Below are positions 10,999 to 25,253 of a DNA stretch of 64,000 bases, one piece after another (position 1 is the first letter of the stretch; the number at the start of each line of letters is the position of its first letter). Source of the stretch: Glandiceps talaboti (Eukaryota; Hemichordata; Enteropneusta; Spengelidae); contig NC_135552.1 in the NCBI RefSeq assembly GCF_964340395.1, positions 13,977,194 to 14,041,193 on the forward strand. The letters are read 5' to 3'. A program made the translations under genes and the position numbers. The notes under the pieces are model-generated. The model was not told the origin of the DNA, searched no databases, and worked only from the letters and a program-made list of their open reading frames with translations.

Positions 10999-13094
10999 TC
11001 ATATTAATACCTTGACTTGTCATGGTTTGATTACTGAGAAACAGCAGATTACCATGGATACCGAGTATATGTCAAAACAAATGTACACCACCATGAGTAA
11101 TGATTTAAGCGATTACGACACAAGGAAATGACGAACAATAGATTTAAGTTACTTTGAAAAAGTGCCAACACGACGTCTGATTATCTTCACCCCCATATGA
11201 CTAACCCCTCCCCTCCCCAAGTAGTCTTAATTTACATTGTTGCTTAAAATAACTACAGGAGCGGGTGGAACAATTGACATGCTTACATTAGAAACAGGAA
11301 ATAAATATATCCTCCTTAACATTCTACACAGGTTGATTTTTTAATTTGGTTCAAGATGGTAACAGTTAAATTAACACTCCATGCAAAAAATAACACCAAT
11401 GGTACTGTACCACACCTGATTACTCAATTTGAAGTCATGTTTCCCTTTCTAAAACCACCAAGATTCAAGGCAGAATAATTCAATTTTCTTAGTCATAATA
11501 AGAATATGGAACTTCAAGTTTACTTTCCAATTTATGAAATTAAAAAAGTTGCCTGTTTTTCTACAGTTCAACATGATTATTTTGAATGGTTCAAAATCTG
11601 ACCAATCTACACAGTACCTCACACTAGTTAACTCATCCATCTTCTTATATTTCAAACAAAATATTCACTTTTTTCAACTCTAAAAAATCACTTCTAAAAA
11701 GACTTGAGGATGAACAACAGAAAACTAACAAATATCAACTCACTTTCCAAACACTTTCTTTAGTTTTTTTGTTGTCAAAAGTTTTCTAAGGGTTACAGAT
11801 TTAAGTTTCTTCCTGGTTCACAACACTCCTTTCTTTCGCAAAGACATGACATGCTCACCATTCATATGCAAAATGTTGTCTTTTCACCAGACATGAATTC
11901 TGTCCGGTCTTTTCTTTGACAAGTCACGAACAATTTCAGACACTGCATATGTACTATAAATTGACACATAATGACTCACACTGCACACTTCACATATTTT
12001 AGGAACAATAAATCAAGAATTTGATATACTTTTATTGCATATTTTACATCTATTTTTTCTGTTTGTGTCTCTTATGACGTAAGTTATGTGTGTTATATTG
12101 CATATGCTGGGTGATGACCTTTTCACTATTCGGCATATGACAGAACAAGCAAAGGACAAAATAGTAAATACATCACAAACAATCAAACTTTCAGCAGTGT
12201 TTGCATTTTTGTCTTCTCTGTGTAGATGGTAGGTGCAAAAGCAAAAAAAATAGAAAATAGTTGCGGTTTCATTTGAAAAACATTGTCGAGTAAACACAGG
12301 CTAAAGTAAGGCAAATTAGGACATTTCATCAACTTGGTTTTAATCAAATTCAGATATTTGTTCAAACCTACAAAAGATGAGTCTATACTACTACTAGTAA
12401 GAAACAGATTTATTCCTGTTGAAAGCATAGCTCTAATAATTGTACATTTTATACACACAGGCTTTTTTTTTTGGGGGGGGGAAGACATTTTCACCTGTTT
12501 TTCTTACAATGTCTTTCTGCAGTTTCTATTCCTTTTACTGATCCGTTTGCAAACAAACAAACAAACAAATAAACAGATAAGTATATAAATTATAAGAATG
12601 GAGTGAAAACAGCTATTTTTGTACCTCAAATAAATTGGGAGCAAGTTCTTGTCATTTTATATCAAATTCTCGGATCCTCAAACCTGACTAGTTTGGAAAA
12701 ACTAGTTTTTCTGGTACAGACTTTATCTCGCGGTGAGTGGACTTGCGCGATCACAGAAACATATTTAAGTTTTACCCCTTTCATATATAGTTGGCTAAAT
12801 ACGTCTATTATCGACATTTTATTGTATTCTGATAAAAATATTCTGATACATTATTACATATCTTGGGAACCAAGTGCCTGTGATACTGACACTGGCAGGG
12901 AATTGTTTTTTCCTAGTACGCTGCGATGCAGTCATATCATATCCTTGAATTTTCGATGGTATAGAAGATTTACAGTCAATACAAATGAAATGTAAACAGT
13001 ACAAAGCAAAAGTGTAATAATAAAATATACGAATTAAAAATTCGCAAAATTAACAATTGCATTTAGACTAAGAGTATACAATACATGAACTTAC
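10999..13094. other. No gene recognised; probable first intron of the 13.1-kb gene
   Basis: Several open frames on both strands (for example 12603-12995 plus and 12013-12297 minus) show no known domain, signal peptide or splice signals that I could support. If the exon at 13095-13242 is real, this stretch lies in its first intron on the minus strand. Confidence 0.35.
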
Positions 13095-13242
13095 CGTAGT
13101 CGGGTGGAAGGGTAGGCCCTTCTGAGGAAACTCCCGCGAAAACGACGTAGAACGCACTAAAGAAAAACATCCATCCGTAAACCTGCAGCCCCCCTCGCAG
13201 CTGATGAAACGGTTGAACACAGCTCGTACTTTCTATCGCCAT
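13095..13242 (-). CDS. First coding exon of a secreted or type I membrane protein (partial)
   Basis: The 148-nt frame starts at an ATG with an acceptable context (TCAAAATGG, complement of 13240-13242) and codes for 49 residues before a consensus splice donor, G|GTAAGT (complement of 13089-13094), in phase 1. Residues about 22-38 form a hydrophobic stretch, WMFFFSAFYVVFAGV, followed by small residues VSS and then a Pro-rich start of the mature chain, EGPTLPPDY. This is a signal-peptide architecture. The surrounding 250 bp is unusually rich in CpG, as expected of a promoter and first exon. The rest of the gene should lie at lower coordinates on the minus strand, possibly outside the window; no downstream exon was recognised. 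The family is unknown. Confidence 0.5.
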
Positions 13243-13560
13243 TTTGAAATTGGAGGATACAAAACTTCGAGGGATCGTGTTTCAACCCCGGTGCACCTCC
13301 ACACAGCAGGCGTAGTGTACGTACGCGTAGTTGGGACGGCACAGTTCACGATTGTGAAATATAAGTCTAATAGTCGATCACAATCTGAGATATAAATTTA
13401 TAATGTTAAAGTTACAACATCTCGATAAAAAAGAAAAGCAACGACGTTCTCCCAAATATAGCACGTCGCTGAGTACGAGTGGGTGCTCCGTGACTACAGT
13501 ACAATTTACTCAGTACAGCGAGTGCGGTTATAACTCATATTAGGTATACATGTAGGTTAC
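13243..13560 (-). promoter_or_regulatory. CpG-rich putative promoter region
   Basis: Immediately upstream of the signal-peptide exon the sequence carries many CpG dinucleotides (TACGTACGCGTAG, CGACGTTC, CACGTCGC) against a CpG-poor background. No TATA box is obvious. The assignment depends on the adjacent exon being real. Confidence 0.3.
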
Positions 13561-14791
<1,231 letters not shown>

Positions 14792-15052
14792 AGATGTTGC
14801 ATGCGGTGATGGAGGATGTGAAGCTTATTAAAAGTCAACATATGTTTACAACCCTACACTTAAGAAAAGTATTGGAAAACAGGATGATACATGTACATTG
14901 ACTACATGCTATAGTTTTTGCAATGATGAATCATCGGTGAGTATCAATCTTCTAAGACAGTGCTCTATACCGCAGTGGCAGAGCGCAATAGTTTTGGTAG
15001 TTCTGGAACTCTTTCTTGAAACTCGGAGTTTCACGTATGAGTGCGATCATCA

Positions 15053-15055
<3 letters not shown>

Positions 15056-15132
<77 letters not shown>
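15056..15132. repeat. (TA)n microsatellite
   Basis: Pure TA dinucleotide run of about 77 bp; the YIYIYI open frames across it are not coding. Confidence 0.95.
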
Positions 15133-15134
<2 letters not shown>

Positions 15135-15450
15135 CTTTTTGAAATAACCTTAATCTTACCAACATGGAATATAATATTGACGATAAATGGTGAAAAATGT
15201 AATGCAAAATTCTATTTCTAGGTGATGACCGTACTTTCATGTGGTTTGTACTCAATTTTAGGATATTATCCCAAGTTGATTGGCTTTATCTGAATCATAA
15301 ATCACTGACAATCCAAATAGTCATTAGAGCGGCACAAGGTAAACAAAGACTGAACCTCTACCCGCGCCATGGTATATATTGGAACTCGACCTTAGCAACC
15401 GTAGGCTAGTCGTGGTTGCAGACGGATTAAGTCGGGACTCGATTCTGGCA

Positions 15451-15636
15451 ATGTCACTTTCCTTTCTCCTGTGTTTAGGGACAATTTCAGAATCGAGTAC
15501 CGTATACTCCGTCTGCCAAGCAGGACTACCCAGACGTATCTACGATGTAATGCGTACGCGTAAAAACAACCACAGGCTAGCATTGAAAGGGTTCAGGAAA
15601 AATTCATCACATTTTTTTTTTTTTTTTTTTTTATAA
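15451..15636 (+). other. Short ORF with signal-like start, doubtful
   Basis: From the ATG at 15451 the frame gives 61 residues beginning MSLSFLLCLGTISESSTVYS, which resembles a weak signal peptide, then a basic, Cys-containing stretch. It runs into a poly-T tract coding for phenylalanines. The local CpG content is raised. No good splice donor was found before the poly-T. It could be part of a first exon or chance. Confidence 0.15.
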
Positions 15637-16789
15637 AATCGGGATAGTTATGCACATTAAAATTTATGCGAATTTTTCGATTTACCCGTCCTCTCCCAGC
15701 GGAGGGTGTTTTTAGACATAGTATTCTTATACAAGTGTGTAAAAAAATGTTTATGATATTCCGTATATTCTCGCTAATAAATTACGTTATAATGTTCCAC
15801 AGAGGATAACTTGAAATTGTACTTGTTTTAGACCTGATATAAGTAGAATTAATGTTTTTGAACACTGTGCAATTCAGAGATGCAGTATGACGACTTATAA
15901 TGGTCTTTAAAAAACTTTTTGAATATTGACTTTACTTAATTTCTGAGAAATTTTAAAAATGAAATTTTGCAAGACTGTCATCTCAGGTCCACCTGGCAAG
16001 ATTGGCAAGATTGTTTTGTCTTGTAATGTTTTTTTAATGTGCATTTTGTTCGTTTGGCATGTTTATGTGCTTTTCAGACTTGTATTTTTTCTTGAGTTTT
16101 TCATTTTTAAGGAGCCTGCAAATGGGACTTGCTCCCGTTGGTCTTCCATTAAATAAATTGGGTTGTTTGGCATCCTTGAAAAGCAATCTATTTCTGGCTA
16201 ACTTTATGAGCCGGACTTTCTTTTATGGATTGTACATTAAATTGTAGCTGATGACATTTATACATTGGATGAGAATTAGTAATTTTACATCAAAGTTTAG
16301 CTATTAAAATCAACTTGAAATATGCCCGGAGAAGAAACTTCCGCCTCATTACAACCTCAGCCCAATATAGAAATAGTGGTCTGAGTTAAAACATCACATT
16401 TTGGCCGCCAACATTTCTTGTATAATTTTATTCAATGATGATTGGTAGTAGACTGTGCATCGTGACGTTCCGCCCTCACGGCTGGGAAGGGTTGGCCGAT
16501 GTGTGAGGGCGCCCCATCACGGCGTACCTTACAGACTGGATTGGTACTTCCTGCGGGAAGTCTGTCGCAGTGTTTGTTTGCTTTCCATTGGAAAGTCTTA
16601 CCGACCGTATGTTGTACAGAGAATTTCGCCGATGACGTTTGTTCTTTCATTTTTTGACGATTGGTACTTCTTAAAAAAGATATCCGGAATTCTGTCACCT
16701 AAACCAACTTTATTGCCATTGCAACAAGGCTTCCCAGACTTCGGAGTGTTAGTTGTACTTTAAAATTTGACCCAGACATTATACAAAAC
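15637..16789. other. No gene recognised; CpG-richer patch at 16.44-16.65 kb
   Basis: Mostly AT-rich. The patch at about 16440-16650 has clustered CpG (CGTGACGTTCCGCCCTCACG, GGGCGCCCC) and open frames on both strands, but none shows a recognisable domain or convincing splice sites. Confidence 0.3.
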
Positions 16790-17880
16790 ATATTGACACA
16801 ACTGGCCCTAGCAACCATGTCAACGTTCTCATCAACAGTCAAATGCCAGTATGTTTGCAAAGATAACATTGGGTGGGCAAGTGACTAAACATTCAAAACA
16901 TGTATACCTAGCAACAAGACCACATGCATAGCAAGTTAAATGAACATTTATTGCAAAGATAAAAAAACGGGGTAGGCAAGTGAATACACATTCAAAAATA
17001 TCATATCCAAATATATTCTTCGCAACAATACCACACCCATAGCAACAGCCAAATGGCTATGCATATTGCAAAGATAACGTTAACAGAGTTGGTTAGGCAA
17101 GTAGATAAATATTCAACCAGATTTAAACTGAATGCCTCCAGTAAGGGAATCACTAATTACGCAAATAACTCATTAAACTAAAAAAAACACTATGGTAACA
17201 GGCTTTTTTGGGACAAGCGTGCTTTCTTAGGTTTATGTATGTGCCAAATTATACGGAATTTGAAGAGTGCATGATACTGATTAATTACTGAATATCGTTC
17301 ATTATTCAAAATACTCATTAAAGGTAATGTTGTAGCAACAAACTTCATAGGACAGGTGCGTATTATTATGGTTATATGTACCATATTATACGAAATTTGA
17401 AACTTGCATTTTTAAGATACAGCCCAGATACCTAAAATCATTAATTATGCAATTTTTTCATTAACACTGTAAGCTACATCAACAAATTTTATAGGACATA
17501 TCCGCTTTGTTGTGGTTAACGTATGTACTAAATGATATTGAAATTGATATATCTTAATTACCGAAAATCATTAATCATGCAAATTAGTTATTAACACTGT
17601 CAGGTATATCAAAAACTTTATAGGGCATATAAAGTTTGTTACGTTTAATGTATGTACTAAATTATATTGAAATTGATGTATGCATTCTTAAGATATAGCC
17701 TAATTACCAAAAATAATTAATTATGCAAATTATTCATTAAGGCTGTAGGGTACATCAACAAATTTTATAGGACAAATGTATGTTGTTATGTTTAACGAAT
17801 ATACTAAGTTATATTGAAATTGAAGTATGCAGTCTTAAGATTTTGCATAATTAGTTGATTCATTAATATGCAAATTTACC
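16790..17880. repeat. Modular tandem repeat (GCAACAAGACCAC module and TTATGCAAATTA module)
   Basis: From 16790 to 17110 there are units of about 130 bp with CCTAGCAACAAGACCAC.CCCATAGCAAC. From 17150 to 17880 there are five or six degenerate units of about 140 bp, each with ATAGGACATAT, ATTGAAATTGAAGTATGCA, TAAGATATAGCCTAATTACC and TAATTATGCAAATTA. Other copies lie at 25845-26790, 39940-40060, 45960-46920 (inverted), 47380-47700 and 53395-54340. This is an abundant dispersed family of unknown class. Confidence 0.7.
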
Positions 17881-18077
17881 TAATTAACATGAACAGATCT
17901 TGCTCAAAAACTAACCAGGTCTAGCCATTACCCCAAACATTATGTACTTAATTTCATTATAATTGAACCAGCAAAAACAAAGATGAAATGGCAGGTGGAT
18001 AATTTTTTTTTTTACTTATCACAAACTTTGTGCTACAAGTTCAACACCAACGTGCTATTTTTGACCTTGTGAGCCAT

Positions 18078-21000
18078 TTACCCAGTTTTACATCTTTCAG
18101 GAAAATCGCTCAAAAGTCGTTTCAGCATAAAGTGGTAATTTGATGGTGCCAAACCATTCCACGTCAAACTCATTGTATTTGTACAACAGTCTTGAACATC
18201 ATACAATTGTTTATTAAGTCCTCTAACATTAAAATTGTCTCCATGTCGTATAGTAATATTCAAATCATGGAGCAAAATACCAAAATAAACATCGTAAAAT
18301 TTAAAAATTGGTCTTTTTTGTGAAAAATCAACGACTTTTTTTGCAACATCGAACGACATTATTGTTCCAGCTCTTTTATCACAATGTGACGGGTAATATT
18401 CGGCCTGCCATTCGTCCATTGGTACATACCATTCACTTTGAGGTGAGCGTACAGCTTTGGAACTTGATTTCTCATAACAGAATACGTGATTTGTTTGCGG
18501 TGCTGAATGTAAATGACGCAGCACATTTTCGATGTTCACGTGAACAGTTGCTTCTAAAAACATAACAAATGTTCCTGGTAACTTTGAAGTAGTAGCCCAG
18601 TGAAGGGCTGAAAGAAGTTTCCTGGTGTTATTCTGTGGTGTGTCAATAAACGTCTGGTGCAAAATATCTCGATAAAGTTCCTTTTCATGACTAACTGCTG
18701 TCCATACGTCATCTTTGAATTCTTTAGATGTACCCATAACAAAACGAACCATAATTTGGTTACGAAGGACGTCCGACCGACTTAACAGCAGTCGGAAATA
18801 TTTGCGATATTCATACTCTTTGGGTAATGTCATCAAAAAAATTATAAGAAATGGCGGGTTAGTTTTTTTAATCGAAAAATATTGAAGTGGAGCGTGTATC
18901 ACATCCATGGTATTATTGGTCATTGTCTGACTCGATGGATTCTCTCCAATGGAAGACGTATAAAAATTGGGTCTCAGTTTCTCCAGAGTTCGTCCGTTGC
19001 ACTTGCCTAAACTGGAAGAGTTTTGCAGCATTTTCCAGAAAAACCTATTCATTTCTGCGGTAAACCCGTGAGAAGCAAGTGCAGAGGGAAAAATACATGG
19101 ATGGCGATACTTTCCTTCAACGTCAATGTCAAAATGTATGTGTGGGTAAAGCACTATTCCGAGCTGCTGCAGAATAACACCAATGTAAACATCCTCCCAT
19201 TTGAATATTGGGATCTCTTTAGTTTTCTCTATGATTTTGGAAACCAAATCTATTGACAGGACATACGACCCACCACTTGCATACGGCGGAAAAGAACTAC
19301 TTCGCCAAATCTCCGATGGCGTATACCACTTGTCCCGCGTGTTCCTTATAGCTCCCGTACCTAGTCTTGGGTTTCCCATGTATAAATTCTTTCTCGGAGA
19401 GTATTGTAAAAATTCGATCAAATTATGGTAATTCAGAAACACATCGTCATCAACTTTGATTAAATATTCGGCATTTGTGCAATATTCAGACGCCCATTTT
19501 AGAATGGAAAGTGTTTTCAAAACCAAACGTTGATAAGATTCAACAAAATTGATTTGAATGATATCTCCATACTCAAAATTTTCTTTCTCAACTGACTTCT
19601 GGCCCTCTTCGCTGTCGGTCAATCCAATGAAAAATATAGTTTCTATTCGAAGGCCCGATTCTGAATCAGTACTAGAGCTACCCCAGGTTTCTCGAATGGC
19701 TCTGCGCAACTCTTCGTTCTTTGGATGAGTAAGGACGCCTACCAGTACGAATACATCGTCAGTTGTGTTGATGGTTTTACATCTGTTAGGGTGATTGATA
19801 AGGAAGGGTCCAGTTCCACGTTCTTTGGTGGTTGTTGACTCTAGTCCATATACTTGTCCGTCTTCAACGCCTATTCCTTCCAACGTATTGTGCTTCAATC
19901 CAATGTTATTTTTACTGCAGCGTTTGAAATTTCCCCATTCCTCCAGTTCTTGCCATTTTGCGAACATCACATCACTCATCATGTTATTTGACGCGATTAT
20001 TTCTTTCAACCCACATATACTTTGTTTAGAACCCGACATATCAAACCCATCATGATGCACTGGTGAAATTCCCAAATAACTTAGTTGCATACCCATATAT
20101 ACCTCTTCAAGCGGGAAAACTCTTTCCGGCCGGGCAGACGACAGCAATTCGTTAGCTACGTCTGACGTCAAAATATATGCAAATCCACTCGGGACAGGAG
20201 GAAATCTTTCTGACAAATTCTGTTTTAATATTGTTGAAATATTGGTATGTTCGTTGATTGGTGTCTTCGTAACATCCAAAATATAACCAGTGAAATAGCA
20301 ATTTCTTGGCGTGTCCAATAACATTTTCACGAGATGCCAAAGATTTACGAACACATCATCGTCAACTTTCGCGATGAATTTTACATTTTGACAATGTGTA
20401 GACGTCCACTTTAGAAATTTCAGAAATGTTGGCATCTTATCAGTTCTTTTGTCGCCTCTGTGAACATTAGAAAGTATGATGTCATGGTATTTGTCATTTT
20501 CCCTTAACTGTCTGTTATCATACAAGTTTTCTATGAAAAACATTTGAATGATTTTTTTACCCGTGATTTCTAGAATTCGTCCACGAGTATTTCTAATGGT
20601 CTGCCTAACTTCTCCATTCTCGTGGCTTGACATTGTTATCAGGAGAAGAAAAATAGCTTTGTGATCACCACATGGATTTCCAGCATTTGTTGGGAATGTA
20701 ATGAATGGAAAATTATCATATGTTTCATTTCTTCCAAGCCTTGAATCGAAATTTTCCGCGGATGTAGTATTTTGAGATGATGTATTCTCGACGACTTCAT
20801 CACCTAAACGTCGCCCAAGTGCGTACATGAGTCTAGGTTCTACATTACACGACAGTAAAGTGTCTTGTAACCCACAATGTGTTCTCCTCGAACCATTGAT
20901 ATCAAATTGGTCGATGTCAATTGTGGAGATGTGTTGGTTTTCGTCTAACATACGAAAGTAAGAGTTGACACTTGTGTAAGGTGGGAACCCCTCTCTTTGC

Positions 21001-21807
21001 AACAAAACTGACACTCGACGAATGACGTCGATCGACAGTAAAAATGGTTGGCATTTATCAAGATGAGAATTATCAGACTCCGATATACTGCTATTTTGAT
21101 TTTCGTTCACTAGGCGATAGTTGTTGTCTACTTTACGACCAGCAAAATCTACCATTGAAACTGTATTAAGATAACGTTGAACATTGTCCAGTATTACAAA
21201 TGTTGTATCGTCAACTAGTACTGTCAACACATAGCGGGTATTGCTGCAGTAATTTCTCACCCAATGGTGTATCATCGATACATCATGTGACAATGATATG
21301 TTTGATGACGTCAGAATGTATTTAGTTTGAATAATATCGTTGTGATTAAAATCTTCTGATTCTATGGACTGCTGAAGAAAATTGTCTGTAGTAGGCCCAA
21401 CAAGAAACAAACAAATCACCCCGCTGTCATTTGCGTTGAGAGCTAAATTTACCTCTACCCCAAGTGTTTCGTATTGCAGCTCGCCTTGACCCTCCTCTTG
21501 CATTTGATAAAACCAGTACCAACAAAGTCAACATCTGGGAATCTGCACATTTCGTTTCTTTATTAATGACGTAAACTGTGTCCTTTATTGATGAACTTCT
21601 GGCTCTTGGTGGCGCTGTTTGTTTTTCATCATCGGATATACTGTGATCTGAACGTGTAGGGTTAGATACACGTATTGACCTCACCATTGACAGTTGAGAT
21701 GTTTTTGGTATTTTCTTGAGTTGGATGTATATAATTATAAGGAAAATGATATAAACGAGCACAAATACAAGACCGTAACGAAGAAACGATCTCCGTATCG
21801 GCCACAT
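18078..21807 (-). pseudogene. Four-domain GT31 glycosyltransferase, copy 1 (4-nt frameshift)
   Basis: This is a single-exon gene for a type II Golgi-type protein related to beta-1,3-galactosyl/N-acetylglucosaminyltransferases (GT31). The first frame (21807 down to 21430) encodes a short basic tail, a membrane anchor (residues about 10-30) and the start of domain 1 with the RRAAIRNTWG motif. Compared with copy 2 it carries four extra bases at about 21448-21451, which shift the frame to a stop after about 126 residues. The remaining three and a half domains are open to 18078. Domains 2 and 3 keep KVDDDVFVN and KVDDDVFLN; domain 1 has VDDTTF and domain 4 has LEATVHVN, so both look inactive. Unlike copy 2, the C-terminus is complete, with the conserved Cys pair and an LTWNGLAPSNYHFMLKRLL tail like those ending domains 1-3. 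A sequencing error at the 4-nt site cannot be excluded; if it is one, the gene is intact. Confidence 0.85.
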
Positions 21808-22770
21808 TGTGACCTTGTGTAGGTAGCTCTGAACAAATCAGTCAACTTTTCTTGAAGACTATCCCGCGTCGTGATACTTCTCTAATCTTCTATGTGATTG
21901 GGCGATATCCTGTAAATTAATTGAAACGTAAGCCAGTTAGTCAATCAAATACAATCTGTTTTACAATAGTAATGATGTTGGCTTGATGTTTCACTCATGG
22001 GACATGATGTTTTTGACATAAAGATAGACACATTTCAACTGAAGACTAACCGATGGGATCATCATCAGGTCATGAACAATTCTTAAGCTAAACACCCCTA
22101 AAAATCCTCCCATCACATTTCAGGCCAATCTGCCCAGTAGTTTTGGAGTTTCATTTTTCATTTTTTGCCCAAAACGCACATTTTCATATGTACAATTTCC
22201 CATCAACACGCTCTGTCCCCACGAAATTCCAAGGCAATTGGTCTGGCGGTTTTTGACTTTAAGTGACTGTCATTTACGCGCGCGCGCACACACACACACA
22301 CTCATTCATTCTCAGTTCAGTTGTGCTAAAACCCAATATTATGTGTTAACGAGCCGAATGGCGAGTGCTATATGGAGCGAATTGTACCAAATTCGAGTGT
22401 ATACCCGCCTTCGACGGGGGTTATTGCTATTATATTATATCAAAATATGTGTCTATTTCTTCTAAATGTGATTCTGTGGTTATTTATATGCCTGAAAAGG
22501 CGAATTCGCACGTACAGAAAAAGATCGTCGGTAATAGATCGTCGGGAACGAGCATATTTTGATGAGTGAATACGTTCATGTCGCCCCCCCCCACACACAC
22601 TGCATGAACACAAACCATACACTGCATTGCATTGCATTGATAAATTACTTTATTTACATCATATAATGCATAACGAAAACGCGTTGAAAACTAGCAACAA
22701 AGAAAACGGAGCAAGAGGTCAGAGAAAGTAACAATTTTGTTTGGATATTTACATAAGAACGATCCAACAA

Positions 22771-22988
22771 AGGCGTTCGCCCAGGAAAAAAAAAACTCAC
22801 GTAAAAGACGCAATAATGATGGAATAAAGGTAAATACAGGAATACCAGCCTATCTAACATCAGATTTTAATCAGATTGGAAAGGCGTTCGCCCAGGAAAA
22901 AAAAACTCACGTAAAAGACGCAATAATGATGGAATAAAGGTAAATACAGGAATACCAGCCTATCGAACATCAGATTTTAATCAGATTG
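22771..22988. repeat. 111-bp tandem duplication
   Basis: Two nearly identical units, from 22771 and from 22882, share AGGCGTTCGCCCAGG, poly-A, CTCACGTAAAAGACGCAATA and CAGATTTTAATCAGATTGG. Not present in the right half of the palindrome. Confidence 0.8.
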
Positions 22989-23103
22989 GTCCCGCACTAA
23001 CCTTTCACAATGTCTCAATTCTTATATATATACGTCGGGCTGAATTTGTTCAACAAGTCTGTTGCCTGATATCATATTGAAGGAGGAGTCTAAACTGGGG
23101 CAC

Positions 23104-23590
<487 letters not shown>

Positions 23591-23595
23591 ACAGA

Positions 23596-23890
23596 CAGAC
23601 ACTTTGCCGTGCCTATATAGCACTACTAGACTGAATCTTATCAGTTCATCAGTTGTGCTAAAAACACATGCCCCCTCAAATACTTTACTTCTAAGTGATT
23701 GAATGGTTACATGATTGAAAGGAAAGCAGTAGCAACAAATAAATACTAAAAAGTGACTTTGATATGCAGGAAAAGGAGGGATTTTGATAATTGACCCTGG
23801 GGTCAAAGTCAAAATGAAAGGGCAAGTACTCTAGAGAAAGTTTACACCTAATAATATTGAGATAGACACTTGAATTATGATGTCTCCAAG
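23596..23890. repeat. Dispersed repeat with CTCAAATACTTTACTTCTA (copy 1)
   Basis: Starts at a short (CAGA)n run, then GCCGTGCCTATATAGCACTA, CTCAAATACTTTACTTCTAAG, TGGTTACATGATTGAAAGG, CAACAAATAAATACTAAAA and TTGACCCTGGGGTCAAAGTC. A close copy lies at 46975-47335 and diverged ones at 30525-30690 and 60495-60680. Confidence 0.75.
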
Positions 23891-23916
23891 CATTAAAGTT
23901 TTTGATGATTTATGCA

Positions 23917-23918
<2 letters not shown>

Positions 23919-24006
<88 letters not shown>
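23919..24006. repeat. (TA)n microsatellite, right inner arm
   Basis: About 88 bp of TA repeats; flanking sequence on its right is the reverse complement of the sequence left of the 23107-23200 run. Confidence 0.95.
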
Positions 24007-24011
<5 letters not shown>

Positions 24012-24760
24012 GTGCCCCAGTTTAGACTCCTCCTTCAATATGGCTGCTTCTGATATCAGGCAACAGACTTGAACAAATTCAGCCCGACGTATATATATAA
24101 GAATTGAGACATTGTGAAAGGTTAGTGCGGGACGGGCGATCACTACTTTCAGGATTTTAGTCTTCCGTGGCGTGTAGTGCCAGTGGCAAGACCAAAGCAA
24201 ATATAAGTGTTAGGGGTATATTGCAGTGTTCATGACCATCACAAAACTTGGCATGACAAATAAATAAGTGTTGGTGTCACCAGAAACGTGATGCAGTTGT
24301 CAAGTTCCAATATTCTGGTGACTTGTTGTGAATGGTGGAATTATCAGAAAATGTAAGTCGTAATTCATGTATTAAACTTACCTCTGAATGATTTCCGTAT
24401 ACAGTATTCTATGTTACATAAAATGACAGATATAGTCCTTTCGAAACTAACTAGAAAAAGAGGGAAAGACGTCGAAGTACTTGTAGTTTTACTGAACGAT
24501 TGCGTGACTTATCAAAATAACAAATGAGCGACAGTGTTACCTGTTCACCCTATCTGTTGTTGCATCGGTTTTCCACTGATTATCATATACTATAAGCTAT
24601 GACGTCACAGGCCAAAGTTTAAAGCACAGACCACAGTCAGTCGCTAGGGAACCAGAACCAGTACCGAAGTACTCCCACGCTTTGACACATAATTAACTGA
24701 GTATACAAAAGACGTTTAATAAGAGAACATATGGTTATATATGTTTATTCATTAATTTAA
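24007..24760. repeat. Dispersed repeat with a full CRE (copy 1)
   Basis: A unit of about 0.75 kb starts AATATGTGCCCCAGTTTAGA and includes GTAGTGCCAGTGGCAAGACC, AACTAGAAAAAGAGGGAAAG and TGACGTCACAGGCCAAAG. Copies lie at 48000-48770 and 52590-53100. The palindrome TGACGTCA (24600-24607) is kept in all three. No protein is encoded. Confidence 0.75.
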
Positions 24761-24902
24761 ACTCTGAAACACAGACACACATATATATATAATTATATTA
24801 TATCATACTACTATGTGCCATTCTGATTGGATAATAACTGTGGTAAAATCCCATTTTACCACGACTGGCAATGGTAAAATGGGCCCTAGGCTAAACTAGC
24901 AT

Positions 24903-25253
24903 ATGAATAGTACTCACAAAAAAGAAGCTAGTGTTCGTTCTTATACCAATAAGTTAACACTTCTTCAGAGTAAAGGTATGTCAGGTATCCTGTCCAATAG
25001 TTTGGGTTACAGTAGTCCAAATAATTCCACTGATGACCTTGCGATCGAAAGCAACGATCGATCAGTGGCTTCAACATCACTGGCCATGGCTGATAAGGTA
25101 CAAGTTCTCCCTTGCAACGAGCCGTCTCAGCGTCCTGCTCTCGTTGAATCAAGCAACACCAATTTAACTTTTAACCATCAGTCAAGTGCGTCAGGATTAT
25201 TTCAAAACTGTACATTTTCAGGTTCAGTCAATGTTCACTTTGTTAACCATTAA
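24903..25253 (+). CDS. Hypothetical 116-residue Ser/Asn-rich protein or terminal exon
   Basis: A complete frame from ATG (24903) to TAA (25251-25253), with an in-frame TAG six bases before the ATG. The protein is polar and rich in Ser, Asn and Thr, without membrane segments. It ends with an alternating hydrophobic/polar segment, GLFQNCTFSGSVNVHFVNH, that looks like a beta-strand-forming tail. An AATAAA polyadenylation signal lies about 225 bp downstream (near 25476). That 3' region is part of the right arm of the palindrome, and its inverted copy is at 22050-22760. The AG before the ATG could also be a splice acceptor, making this a last exon. The family is not recognised; no paralogue was seen in unit 2. 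Confidence 0.4.
   Translation: MNSTHKKEASVRSYTNKLTLLQSKGMSGILSNSLGYSSPNNSTDDLAIESNDRSVASTSLAMADKVQVLPCNEPSQRPALVESSNTNLTFNHQSSASGLFQNCTFSGSVNVHFVNH

Noticed and set aside
12603-12995. 130-codon plus-strand frame as a gene
   Set aside because: No domain, signal peptide or splice sites recognised, and AT-rich composition like the surroundings.
21440-21456. A tiny intron explaining the 4-nt difference (GTAAAT...TTTAG)
   Set aside because: GTAAATTTAG is far shorter than any known spliceosomal intron; a frameshift insertion is simpler.
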